A stretch of 64,000 bases of DNA. Source: Amycolatopsis circi (GTDB lineage Bacteria; Actinomycetota; Actinomycetes; Mycobacteriales; Pseudonocardiaceae). Below, in pieces: positions 54,690 through 62,269 of this stretch; position 1 is the stretch's first letter, and the number at the start of each line of letters is the position of its first letter. A program made the translations under genes and the position numbers. The stretch covers positions 33,901 to 97,900 of the forward strand of contig NZ_PQIA01000021.1 of the NCBI RefSeq assembly GCF_003385235.1. The letters are read 5' to 3'. The notes beneath the pieces are model-generated. The model was given only the letters and a program-made list of their open reading frames with translations. It made no database searches and was not told where the DNA came from.

Positions 54690-54881
54690 TCAGACCGTCG
54701 TGACCTTGCTCTTGTCGTAAAACTTCACTTCCCCTGTCGCCGGGAAATGGACGCCGACACAGTAAACATGAGCGCTTCCGGAGCCGAAGCTTTTGCCTTC
54801 GTCGACGACCAAGCCGATATCGTCACGGTCGAGGACCTTCACTTGCCGCGGCCCCTGTCGTTCTTCATTCGCGAACTGCAT
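54690..54881 (-). CDS. Small hypothetical protein
   Basis: 63 residues, MQFANEERQGPRQVKVLDRDDIGLVVDEGKSFGSGSAHVYCVGVHFPATGEVKFYDKSKVTTV (given in part as QVKVLDRDD, VYCVGVHF, KVTTV). The beta-strand-rich, charged composition and local drop in G+C suggest a real small gene. No family recognised. The broken LacI gene lies just upstream. Confidence 0.45.
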   Translation of the reverse strand: MQFANEERQGPRQVKVLDRDDIGLVVDEGKSFGSGSAHVYCVGVHFPATGEVKFYDKSKVTTV

Positions 54882-54904
54882 GTCGTCTCCTGTTCAACGA
54901 AGCT

Positions 54905-55103
54905 GTGTATGGGCCAATGCGTCCGCAACGACGCGGCGACCCGGTCGTAGACGTACCCGAACTCGGTCGCCGCGGCCATGACACGCTGCCGCGTCTCCTC
55001 CGACACCCGACCCGTGCCCCGCAGCACCAACGACGCCGTCGCCCGCGACACCCCCCGCACGCGCCGCTACATCCAGCAAGGTCACTCGGCTCACAACGGC
55101 CAA
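54905..55103 (-). pseudogene. LacI-family regulator, N-terminal HTH only
   Basis: From ATG 55103: VTLLDVAARAGGV, then in the next frame GVSRATASLVLRGTGRVSEETRQRVMAAATEFGYVYDRVAASLRT. This is the LacI headpiece with a one-base frameshift in the second helix. The ligand-binding domain is absent. A relic of a sugar-type regulator. Confidence 0.65.
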
Positions 55104-55529
55104 TCTACCGCCGGCAGGTCGTCGCCGGGCTGCCTCCGGCGCCGGGTCAGGCCCGGACCGCCGCGTCGGTCACCACCGCCTCCACGCGCTGCCTCTGCCG
55201 CGCGACGCGGTGTCCTCACACGAAGATCGACAGCACCCCCAGCGCTGCCAGGCCGAGCACGCTCACCAGGGTCCGCACCGTGGTGTGCAATTTGGTCGCC
55301 TGCCCCATGGTCATCCCGAACGATTCCTTCACGAGCCACCGCAGCCCGCCGATGAGCAAGATTCAACGCCAACTGGCGGACCCGGAGCACCTGCTCGCCG
55401 AGCTGCACAGCGACATGGCCTCCGCGCCGTTCGATGTGCCTGTTCGTCGGCACCGCGCATCTCGAGCGGTCTCGGCGAATCGGACGGCTGCATACGGCTC
55501 AGGACCGAGTGATCTCGGTTTCGTATTTC
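55104..55529. other. Degenerate region with a possible short membrane peptide
   Basis: The minus strand between 55216 and about 55360 reads LIGGLRWLVKESFGMTMGQATK ... LVSVLGLAALGVLSIFV, which looks like the end of a small membrane protein without a convincing start. The rest is not coding. Confidence 0.25.
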
Positions 55530-55673
55530 TCAGGTTCTCGCGGTGTGGAGAGCCGCTAGAAGCTCGGCGAGATTGGCTTCCGCCTTGGCGAGGATGTCCC
55601 GGACGCTGTCGGGTACGCGGTCGAGCGGCAGAGTCTTGCCGCGGACGGTACGAGTGCCGAAAATTACGCCCAT
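55530..55673 (-). CDS. Very small hypothetical ORF
   Basis: 47 residues from ATG 55673: GVIFGTRTVRGKTLPLDRVP, then DILAKAEANLAELLAALHTART. The amphipathic helical end and normal codon bias make it plausible, but there is no strong ribosome binding site and no family. It directly follows a transposase-like C-terminus. Confidence 0.3.
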   Translation of the reverse strand: MGVIFGTRTVRGKTLPLDRVPDSVRDILAKAEANLAELLAALHTART

Positions 55674-55678
55674 GCAGG

Positions 55679-55800
55679 TCAAGCCGCGTGTTGGTACGCG
55701 TGGATGAGTCCGTCGAGTCGGTCTTCTCTGCGTATGGCGAGGTGTTCGATGCGGTCGAGCTGAAGGGGTTGAGGCCGGGTTCGCAGCGGTGCCGCTGCAG
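55679..55800 (-). mobile_element. C-terminal scrap of an integrase-core transposase
   Basis: LRTRPQPLQLDRIEHLAIRR followed by EDRLDGLIHAYQHAA and a stop resembles the C-termini of the other transposase relics in this window ([25 protein letters not shown]). Only ~35 residues remain. Confidence 0.4.
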
Positions 55801-56018
55801 CCAGAGATGATGTCGAGGTTGCCCCGTCAAGCCGCGCTGCCGACATTCGAGGCTCCGCAACTCGGCACGAACTCGACCAAGCCGCAGCCCGGCACGCCCG
55901 CCTCCACCGCCGACCAGCCAACGACCCGGCCATAGCCCGCACCAGCGAAGACTGACCGGCAGGTTTCTCACGCGGCCGCTCCGGTACACAGTCGGCCCCA
56001 ACCCGCCGCGCCGCCTAC

Positions 56019-57304
56019 CTACAAGTACAGCCGAGACTGCACCCCGAACTGGTTCAGCATCGCGGCCGAGAGTTGTTCGGCGACAACGCGGTCGGTGTCG
56101 GGCGGGTCGCTCGGAACGAGTTCGGTGGTCCAGGGTTGGATACGTCGTGGCCTCCGCGACGTGCGAGGAACTTCGAACCTGCCGAAGCCGTTCGGCACAG
56201 CGCACACGTAACGGTGCGTGATTCCTCTCGGGTCCGAGATCCCTGCATGGACGCCGATCGGCGAGTCGTGGTGAAGGTGGCGAGCTAAAGCGCGGGCCAA
56301 GCTAACGACCTCGGACATCGCAACCTCCACGACATCGGAATTGACCACGAGTAAGCCAGGCTCTGGTTCCTCGTTGAGTGTCCTTGTGCTGACGTTGACT
56401 GCGAATGTCAAGGCACCTTCATACCCGAGCTGTAGATAGGTCGGCCGCAGCTGGTCGACGTCGGCTGCGGCGACCGCGTTGCTGACGACCCAGGAGCGCA
56501 ATCCGATGCGCGCATTGAGGCGTTGGGTGCCCAGGTGGCGCAAGACCATCACGTCGGAGTGGCTTTCGTTGCGCAGGCCGACCGTGTCCGCAAGGGTTTG
56601 TTCCAGAATCCGCTCGACGTCCTGGCGATTGATTTCAGGAGTGAGTCGCGACAATGGTCGTACTGGCTGCGCAGCAACGACCAGCCAGGCGTCGTCTCCG
56701 AGAGGATCGACAAGCAATTCGTGAGTCGCGTTCCATGCCTTCGCAAGCGCTCGATCGTGCCGTTCTTGGCTGGCGAAACGGTCTCGGTACGTTCTTGCGA
56801 TCTGGTGTTCTTCCATCCATGCGGTGTGATCACCGTCGCGAAAGGGCACCACGAAGGCATTTTGCTGCTTGTCCCGGGCCGCGGTTCCTGTAACGGAATG
56901 CGGGGCAAACTCGCTCGCTGCAACTTCTACGACCAGCACTGCCGCAGATTGGTCAGCCGCTTGCATTACCTCATAGGTGACGCCTGTCAAGAACGGACGT
57001 ACGTGGTTGCGCAGCCATTGCGCGTACTGCCGATCGTCGACAGCGTCCGCATCGATTCCTTTCAAAGTCTTGTCGTCGGCAACCCCGTAGACCAGCAGGC
57101 CGCCACGAGTGTTGGCCATGGCGGCGACGTCCTTCGCGAACTCGTTCCATGCGCCGTCTCGCGGCGGCGTGGCAACGGCTCCTTCCAGTCGAGCACGTCT
57201 GCCTCTGGCAGCTTGGCCTCCGCAACTGCGGCGATGTGCTCGAAGGCGAGCGGCCCAGGCGGCAACCCGAGGTGTTCATGGATCCGTGTCCAGCTGCGCG
57301 TCAT
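56019..57304 (-). pseudogene. AlbA_2/Schlafen-like DNA-binding protein, frameshifted
   Basis: From ATG 57304: SWTRIHEHLGLPPGPLAFEH ... AEADVLDWKEPLP, the start of an AlbA_2 (divergent AAA-4/Schlafen N-terminal) protein. Near 57165 one base is missing, and the rest is in another frame: DGAWNEFAKDVAAMANTRGG, LLVYGVADDKTLKGIDAD, then ~330 residues to a stop at 56019. Apart from the single shift, the gene is full-length. It may be a sequencing error or a recent inactivation. Such proteins often have nucleic-acid or defence roles, but none can be assigned. Confidence 0.7.
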
Positions 57305-57342
57305 AGACGGATGATAGGGAGACCCGCGCAGATTGCTGCGGT

Positions 57343-57752
57343 TTACATATACCGCTGGATCTTGCGGATCTCCGGCCTTAACTTGACCCCCAGGACTTTG
57401 CGGCGCGCTTCGCCTGAGACAACAGCAACAGCGGCGGCCTCGCGTCCCGCCGCTCCGCGACCAACGTCAGCGCAGGCATCCCCAAACGAGAACTGCCCCA
57501 GGACTAGCGCCCCGGACGGATTCCCGTCCGGAGTGAGCACGCCAGGCAGTTCGTCGGGCCAGCTGTTCGTGTTGAGCGGGTGCACGGGCTCGTGGCAGGA
57601 GAAAGCGATCCGGCCGCAGCCAGGCCTCGCAGGCTCATACGCGCGCAACGTCGCGGTGCCGCTGCCGAAACCCGATATACGCCGCCGGACATTTCAACCG
57701 CGAGTGTCGTGGCTAGCACGATCGTCCGCTGTCCTTGTTCAGACGATGCCAT
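57343..57752 (-). pseudogene. Hypothetical gene with a frameshift
   Basis: ASSEQGQRTIVLATTLAVEM (from ATG 57752) and, after a shift near 57645, RAYEPARPGCGRIAF, HPLNTNSWPDELPGVLTPDG and a charged end EARRKVLGVKLRPEIRKIQR. The two parts make one ~135-residue protein I do not recognise. It sits 13 bp after the MFS stop on the same strand. Confidence 0.35.
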
Positions 57753-57765
57753 CGAGGACAGACCA

Positions 57766-59007
57766 TCAAGAACGCGCAACCCGACCTGCCGGTCGGGCGA
57801 TCCTGCGGACGGGCCGGCTGAAGAGTCCCGCCGCGGCGCATATAAGCAGCGCGGCCGTACACACGAAGGCCCCGGCTCGAGGTCCAAGCGCATGGGCAAC
57901 CGATCCGATGATGTTGTTGGTCGCCAACAGAGTCACACTCTGAATCACCGAGAGGATTGCCTGGACACGAGCGAGATGAGTATCAGGAGCGGCGCTGAGG
58001 AGCAGCGGGCTGAGGTGGCTGACGAACATGCCGCTCGCCGCGCCGACACCTATCGCGCCCGTGATGGCCATCGGCAGCGCCGGCGCGAGGCCGACCGCCA
58101 GTTCGCCCACGGCGACCACAGCCAGCGCGAGCGCAGCAACAATGCCGGGGCGGGCGAAGATCCCGCGGCGACTGATAATCAGGGTTACGACGATCGTGCC
58201 CATGCTCTGGGCTCCGACCACAAACCCCGCACCGGTCGAACCCCATCCGTGCTCTCGCGCAAGCAGCGGGATCAGCAGAGAAACAAAAGGCAGTACGAAC
58301 CCCGCCGCGCCCGCCACAAGCAACAATACGGGTCCCAGTCCGGAGGTCCTGACCGCGACCTGGATCCCTTCCCACACCTCGCGCAGGATGTGCTTGCGCT
58401 GCGCGGGCGACGGCGGGGTGAACGGCGGACGCACCACAACCAGCACGACCAGCACCACAGCGAAGGTAATCGCGTCGGCCCACGCCGCTGCGGAGAGCCC
58501 GGCGAATGCCACCAACGCACCGCCGATAGGAGCACCGACCAGACTAATCACCTGCGTTCCGCTCTGACGAAGCGCGACTGCCCGCGGGAGCAGCTCGGGC
58601 TCGACGAGCCGGCGGGGCATCGATCCGGACGAGGGCAGGTAGAAGGCGTCGTTCGTGCCGACTATGAGAGCGGCTATCACGAGAATGGCCAACGGCGCCC
58701 CAGCTGCCCCCGACACGACAGCCAGTGTTACGGCGACGACCAGCATCACGGCATCACCGATGATCATGACCTGTCGGGCTCCGAGCCGATCGCCGACGGC
58801 GCCGCCGAACAGGAGCAGAATCGTCCGCGGCAGCGCGACCGCCGACAGAACCCAACCGGCCGCCACACCGCCGTGAGCCGAGGCCGCCCACCCCAATGCG
58901 AAGTACAAAGCGGCGTCGCCAAGCTGCGACACCAGAGCACCGCCCAGCCAGACGTGAAAGATGCGGGGAAGCACGGTTTTCTCCGCTGTACTGGACGATG
59001 CTGTCAC
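57766..59007 (-). CDS. MFS exporter (MFS_3/enterobactin-exporter type)
   Basis: 413 residues from GTG 59007, after GGGGGAG. About twelve membrane segments: FHVWLGGALVSQLGDAALYF, motif A GGAVGDRLGARQVMIIGD, NDAFYLPSSGSMPRRLVEPE, ALRQSGTQVISLVGAPIGGAL. This set (particularly the PRLV ... AxxLxQ region) is typical of MFS_3 transporters such as EntS and macrolide exporters. Longer upstream open frames run through the CRISPR relic and are not used. Substrate unknown. Confidence 0.88.
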   Translation of the reverse strand: MTASSSTAEKTVLPRIFHVWLGGALVSQLGDAALYFALGWAASAHGGVAAGWVLSAVALPRTILLLFGGAVGDRLGARQVMIIGDAVMLVVAVTLAVVSGAAGAPLAILVIAALIVGTNDAFYLPSSGSMPRRLVEPELLPRAVALRQSGTQVISLVGAPIGGALVAFAGLSAAAWADAITFAVVLVVLVVVRPPFTPPSPAQRKHILREVWEGIQVAVRTSGLGPVLLLVAGAAGFVLPFVSLLIPLLAREHGWGSTGAGFVVGAQSMGTIVVTLIISRRGIFARPGIVAALALAVVAVGELAVGLAPALPMAITGAIGVGAASGMFVSHLSPLLLSAAPDTHLARVQAILSVIQSVTLLATNNIIGSVAHALGPRAGAFVCTAALLICAAAGLFSRPVRRIARPAGRVARS

Positions 59008-59077
59008 CACGAATCTCCCCCAGTGGCGCACGTGCGGGACCGGAATTCCGGCCGTCAGAAGCCACCCACAGCGTACG

Positions 59078-59168
59078 TATCTTTCCCGCGCGAGCAGGGG
59101 TGGTCCCAGCTCGACGTCCGTGCGCTGCTCGTGAATCGAGTTCTCCCCGCGCGAACGGGGGTATGACC
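59078..59168. CRISPR. Two-repeat type I-E-like CRISPR relic
   Basis: Two degenerate ~29-bp units occur with an exact 61-bp period. The core of the first is CCCGCGCGAGCAGGGGTGG (59085-59103); that of the second is CCCCGCGCGAACGGGGGT (59145-59162). Both have the CCCCGCGC/GCGGGG hairpin of actinobacterial I-E repeats, and the first ends TGGTCCC as usual. The interval of about 32 bp (59108-59139) is the right size for one spacer. No third unit and no cas genes are present. It lies upstream of the MFS exporter. Confidence 0.5.
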
Positions 59169-59518
59169 GGTTGGCCCACTTTGCGGCACAAGTCACCGAT
59201 GTGCTTACCCGCTCGACCTGGGTTGACATCTTCGATCTCCGCAGCCGACGACCGAACCCGGCCTTCCTTGTCACGCAGGCTCTGGACAACACGATCGCAC
59301 AGCGAGACACTCAGGTGAGTGTGCTTGCGCAGCGTGCATTCATGCGAGTTTTCTTGGAGCAGAACTGGTTCAACGACGCTGAGCAGCGTTGGACTGCAGT
59401 CAAGTGCAGTCAACTGCGGCGTCCGTCCTGCGGCTTTCTCTACCGCTCCTGCAGCTCTTCAACAGCTTGCCGGTCGCAGTCCTGGCCATCGCTTCGAGGA
59501 ACTCCACCAACGTCAGTG
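59169..59518. other. Intergenic region between CRISPR relic and small ORFs
   Basis: About 350 bp; open frames such as the one from 59171 show no recognisable domain. A short tandem AGTCAA/GCAGT-rich patch at 59396-59420 (GCAGTCAAGTGCAGTCAACTGC) is the only visible structure. Confidence 0.3.
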
Positions 59519-59690
59519 CTAATAGCCAGCCATCTTGCACTTACGGCAAGCAGCCGACTCGACCTCAGTGAGCGTCGACTCAGAGTCTTTGATCTCCCCG
59601 CTTCTCGTCGGGCAGGTCCGTCGGAACAGCACCGCGTTGCTGTTGCCGACATCGATGTAGCGCGTTGGCGTGGACCGCGGGCACCGCGTA
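59519..59690 (-). pseudogene. Fragment of a small Cys-rich hypothetical protein
   Basis: The reverse strand reads RYIDVGNSNAVLFRRTCPTR, SGEIKDSESTLTEVE and SAACRKCKMAGY before a TAG at 59519. The consistent coding character and paired CxxC-like Cys suggest a small zinc-ribbon protein of mobile-element origin. No start is identifiable. Confidence 0.3.
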
Positions 59691-59944
59691 CGCCTGATGG
59701 GCCGGGGCGGTTGTTTAGCACGCTGGCTTGCAGGATGCCATGGGTGAAGGACTGATACTCCACGCTAAACCGACATCTGGCCTGTTGTCATCCACCCCGC
59801 GCTCACCGGTAGCTCGCAACGCGGAACCGACCAGGCTCGCCGCGATCGACAGCAAGTTCAGCCTTTCACCGGCGCGCGAACTGTGGAACGAAACTTTTCT
59901 CAGCGACACGGAATGAAACGCAGGCGATGTGTCGTGGGGTATAC

Positions 59945-60202
59945 ATGACGAACACCGTCGACGCCGTGGAAGCGAGCATGATCGACACGGAAAAGGTTGA
60001 GCGCGAGGACGACATCGAACTGCTGCATGACGATGAAGAGCAGGCCAGCGCCGAGAACTTCCCACGACGCTGGAACCTGTCAGCAGGATCTCTGTTCAAT
60101 GCGGTCCTCCGCGCACGCGAGCCGCTACCACCCGAGTACGTGAGCCTTCCGCTGCCGGGTTTCCAGACTGATTTGGAGCTGGTCGGTGCACTGGGGCAGT
60201 GA
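59945..60202 (+). CDS. Small acidic hypothetical protein
   Basis: 85 residues: MTNTVDAVEASMIDTEKVER, then EDDIELLHDDEEQASAENF, RRWNLSAGSLFNAVLRARE, PLPPEYVSLPLPGFQTDLEL. Clear coding bias with an acidic first half. No family recognised. The following plus-strand fragment at 60.2 kb may have been its operon partner. Confidence 0.5.
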   Translation: MTNTVDAVEASMIDTEKVEREDDIELLHDDEEQASAENFPRRWNLSAGSLFNAVLRAREPLPPEYVSLPLPGFQTDLELVGALGQ

Positions 60203-60234
60203 AACCTGCCATGGGAGGCCGCCCAGCCTCCGCA

Positions 60235-60720
60235 GGCTGATGTTCGCCGAAGAGGACCTGCCGTCAGCGATCCGGGCAGTCGCCGACCGCGGAGACCACA
60301 ACGTGATCTTCGTTCCGCGCACCAGCTACCGCTACTACGAATGTCGGCCCCTGCTCCATTTCATCCCCAAGGCAACTCTCAAGCGGCACGGCCTGCCGCT
60401 CATGTACCGAGGCTCGCGGGTTGTCGTTCGCCGCGCCTGCACGCCCGTGGCCTTCCGGATCAGCTCAGACTCCCGGCACCGGCACCGCAGCAAGTCGGTG
60501 GGCACTGGCAGAGGCCGCCACGCGGCAGTGGTGCGAGGAACCCTCCGGCCACAAGCGACACGGTTCGCGGCACCTTATTCGGCTTGCCGTCGGACGTCCG
60601 CGATGCGCAACTGCTCACCCTCGACCCCGCCTCGGCGATCACGACGTTCACCAAGTCCAACAACAACTTCCCGGCACGCGGGTCCAGTTCCTCCGCTATT
60701 GCTGGCTGCCGGAAACCAAC
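60235..60720 (+). pseudogene. Multiply frameshifted plus-strand gene of unknown type
   Basis: Three frames each carry coherent sections: RRLMFAEEDLPSAIRAVADR and YYECRPLLHFIPKATLKRHG; then SRWALAEAATRQWCEE; then VRGTLFGLPSDVRDAQLLTL and ASAITTFTKSNNNF. In order they could be one ~160-residue protein broken by two or more shifts. No function recognised. Confidence 0.3.
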
Positions 60721-60890
60721 TCCGACCGGATGACCTCGATCAGCTTGGTTCGGATCCCGGCCGCTCTGGCCGCCTCCTCAAGCGCCAGCAGGACGGCGGG
60801 CTCGATTTCGTTCGGCTGATACCGCTTGAGCGGGCGTGCTTTACCGGCGTCCGTCCTGCGGATTCTCGAAAACCCGACCACCGCAGCCAA
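60696..60890 (-). CDS. Small hypothetical ORF
   Basis: 64 residues, VVGFSRIRRTDAGKARPLKR, YQPNEIEPAVLLALEEAARA and IRTKLIEVIRSELVSGSQQ. It has a helical, charged composition like a small DNA-binding or antitoxin-type protein, but there is no family match and it overlaps a decayed plus-strand gene. Confidence 0.25.
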   Translation of the reverse strand: MAAVVGFSRIRRTDAGKARPLKRYQPNEIEPAVLLALEEAARAAGIRTKLIEVIRSELVSGSQQ

Positions 60891-60995
60891 CTTTCGGCAG
60901 TCGCCCCACTCGGCTGCCCGTGCGTCGCGCGCACGGACAGCCGAGCATCACACCCCGGCCAGTCGCGATATCCCGCCACACGATGAACACATCAC

Positions 60996-61352
60996 TCAAG
61001 GTATTTTCAATTGGACCAGTGCATCCCTCGAGAGCGTCCGCACGATCTTCCAGTCAGCTGAGCTCTCCAGCGCGTCCGCGTGCCACAGCCCCTCGTTCTC
61101 GCCGCCGCTCATCTCCGCCAGTTTTTCGTCTATCGCATCCAGCATCGCGACCGCGGAACGCGTGACCAGACCTGATTCGGAAAGCTCAGGCACGAACCCG
61201 CGCATGGCGTCGAATTCCAGAGCCAGCTCGTCCGCGGACGGATAGGTCCGCAGATCGCGCAGGTAAGCAACCTGCGAAGCGGCCGGTTCCGCGAGGCGTT
61301 CGACCGCACGCACCAGCGAGCGCAATTGCGAACGGACTTGCTCCGAAGTCAT
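60996..61352 (-). CDS. Putative immunity protein of the ALF-repeat toxin
   Basis: 118 residues from ATG 61352, which overlaps the toxin stop (ATGA). SEQVRSQLRSLVRAVERLAE, DLRTYPSADELALEFDAMRG, SAVAMLDAIDEKLAEMSGG and SADWKIVRTLSRDALVQLK: soluble, acidic and helical. No family recognised. The overlap with a polymorphic toxin C-terminus, and its small acidic nature, make immunity the best inference. Confidence 0.6.
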   Translation of the reverse strand: MTSEQVRSQLRSLVRAVERLAEPAASQVAYLRDLRTYPSADELALEFDAMRGFVPELSESGLVTRSAVAMLDAIDEKLAEMSGGENEGLWHADALESSADWKIVRTLSRDALVQLKIP

Positions 61353-62134
61353 CGGATAATTCCTCCCAGGTCTCCGTTGGGACCGACGACCCGCCAGTAC
61401 GGCTCGGGCCCATGATGCCCGCCGCCAGGGTGCCACCGCAGCTGAGGTCCGGTCGGATTTCCGCGCTCATTGTACTTGCGCATCACCCACCCCTCTCCCT
61501 GGTGGCTTCCCTTGCCAAGCGTCTCGATCCGCCAGCCCGGCGTTTCCTTCAAGACTTTCTCGACCTCGTCCGGAAGTTTCCCTCGAAGCAGTTGCGGATT
61601 GGCGAACACGTCTTCCATCGACTGGAGCGTCTTCCCGAATTTACCGCTTTCGGGTACGATGTTTTTTCCGGCAATTTCGCCGAGCTTGCCCAAGCGTCCG
61701 AGCCGGCCGAAACCGCCGCCGCCGAGAACGGGGCCGTTCTCTAAGCCGGGAAAGATTTTTCCTTCGTAGCGGCTTGGCTGGACAGTAAGCGCATATCCGC
61801 ACTGACCAGGCGAGTACTTGCAGTAGACCTTGAGATAGAAGGCCGGCAGGTCTTTCTCGTCGACATTGGGTTTGCCGAAGACAAAACCGAAGTCGTCGAT
61901 GCATTGATCGAAGCTGGCGGCGAGGACACCGCAGGAGACACCGAGGCCGCCCGGTGATTCGATGCCGTTCAGGTGGCAGGTTCCGTCGACGACGAGCAGA
62001 GCTGTGCCGTTGTCGTAGCGTGTCGCCTCCACCTGGACGTCGGCGACAGCGCCTTTCAGTCCGTCCAGAGTTTCTTGCTTATGCCGCTCCAAGAACAGTC
62101 CTGCGGCATGCGCAGCGGCTTCTCCCGCCTTCAC
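61349..62134 (-). CDS. C-terminal part of a polymorphic toxin, in frame with the ALF-repeat part
   Basis: Open frame of 261 residues in the same frame as the repeat region upstream; the codons between 62269 and 62135 are also open, so it is one gene interrupted by a single TAG at 62270-62272. It has a Cys-containing pre-toxin region (GLGVSCGVLAASFDQCIDDFG, KVYCKYSPGQCGYALTV) and a Gly-rich linker. The ~85-residue tip is EVEKVLKETPGWRIETLGKG ... RWHPGGGHHGPEPYWRV ... GDLGGIIR. The tip has His/Trp-rich motifs of RNase-type polymorphic toxins, but I cannot name the family. Whether it can be translated alone from ATG 62134 is unknown. Confidence 0.6.
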   Translation of the reverse strand: MKAGEAAAHAAGLFLERHKQETLDGLKGAVADVQVEATRYDNGTALLVVDGTCHLNGIESPGGLGVSCGVLAASFDQCIDDFGFVFGKPNVDEKDLPAFYLKVYCKYSPGQCGYALTVQPSRYEGKIFPGLENGPVLGGGGFGRLGRLGKLGEIAGKNIVPESGKFGKTLQSMEDVFANPQLLRGKLPDEVEKVLKETPGWRIETLGKGSHQGEGWVMRKYNERGNPTGPQLRWHPGGGHHGPEPYWRVVGPNGDLGGIIR

Positions 62135-62269
62135 CGCGTCCGCGCCGACGTCGATAGCGGCTCTTCGCGCGATGCGGGCGGCGTCAGCTGCCGCAATGGC
62201 GTAAGACCGGGCTCGGGCGGCTGAAGTCCGCGCAGCCGCGGCGGAAGCCTCGGCGGCGCGGGCTGCTTG

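Noticed and set aside
59396..59420. Short AGTCAAGTGCAGTCAA repeat as a possible regulatory array
   Set aside because: Only two imperfect units and no associated promoter could be seen.
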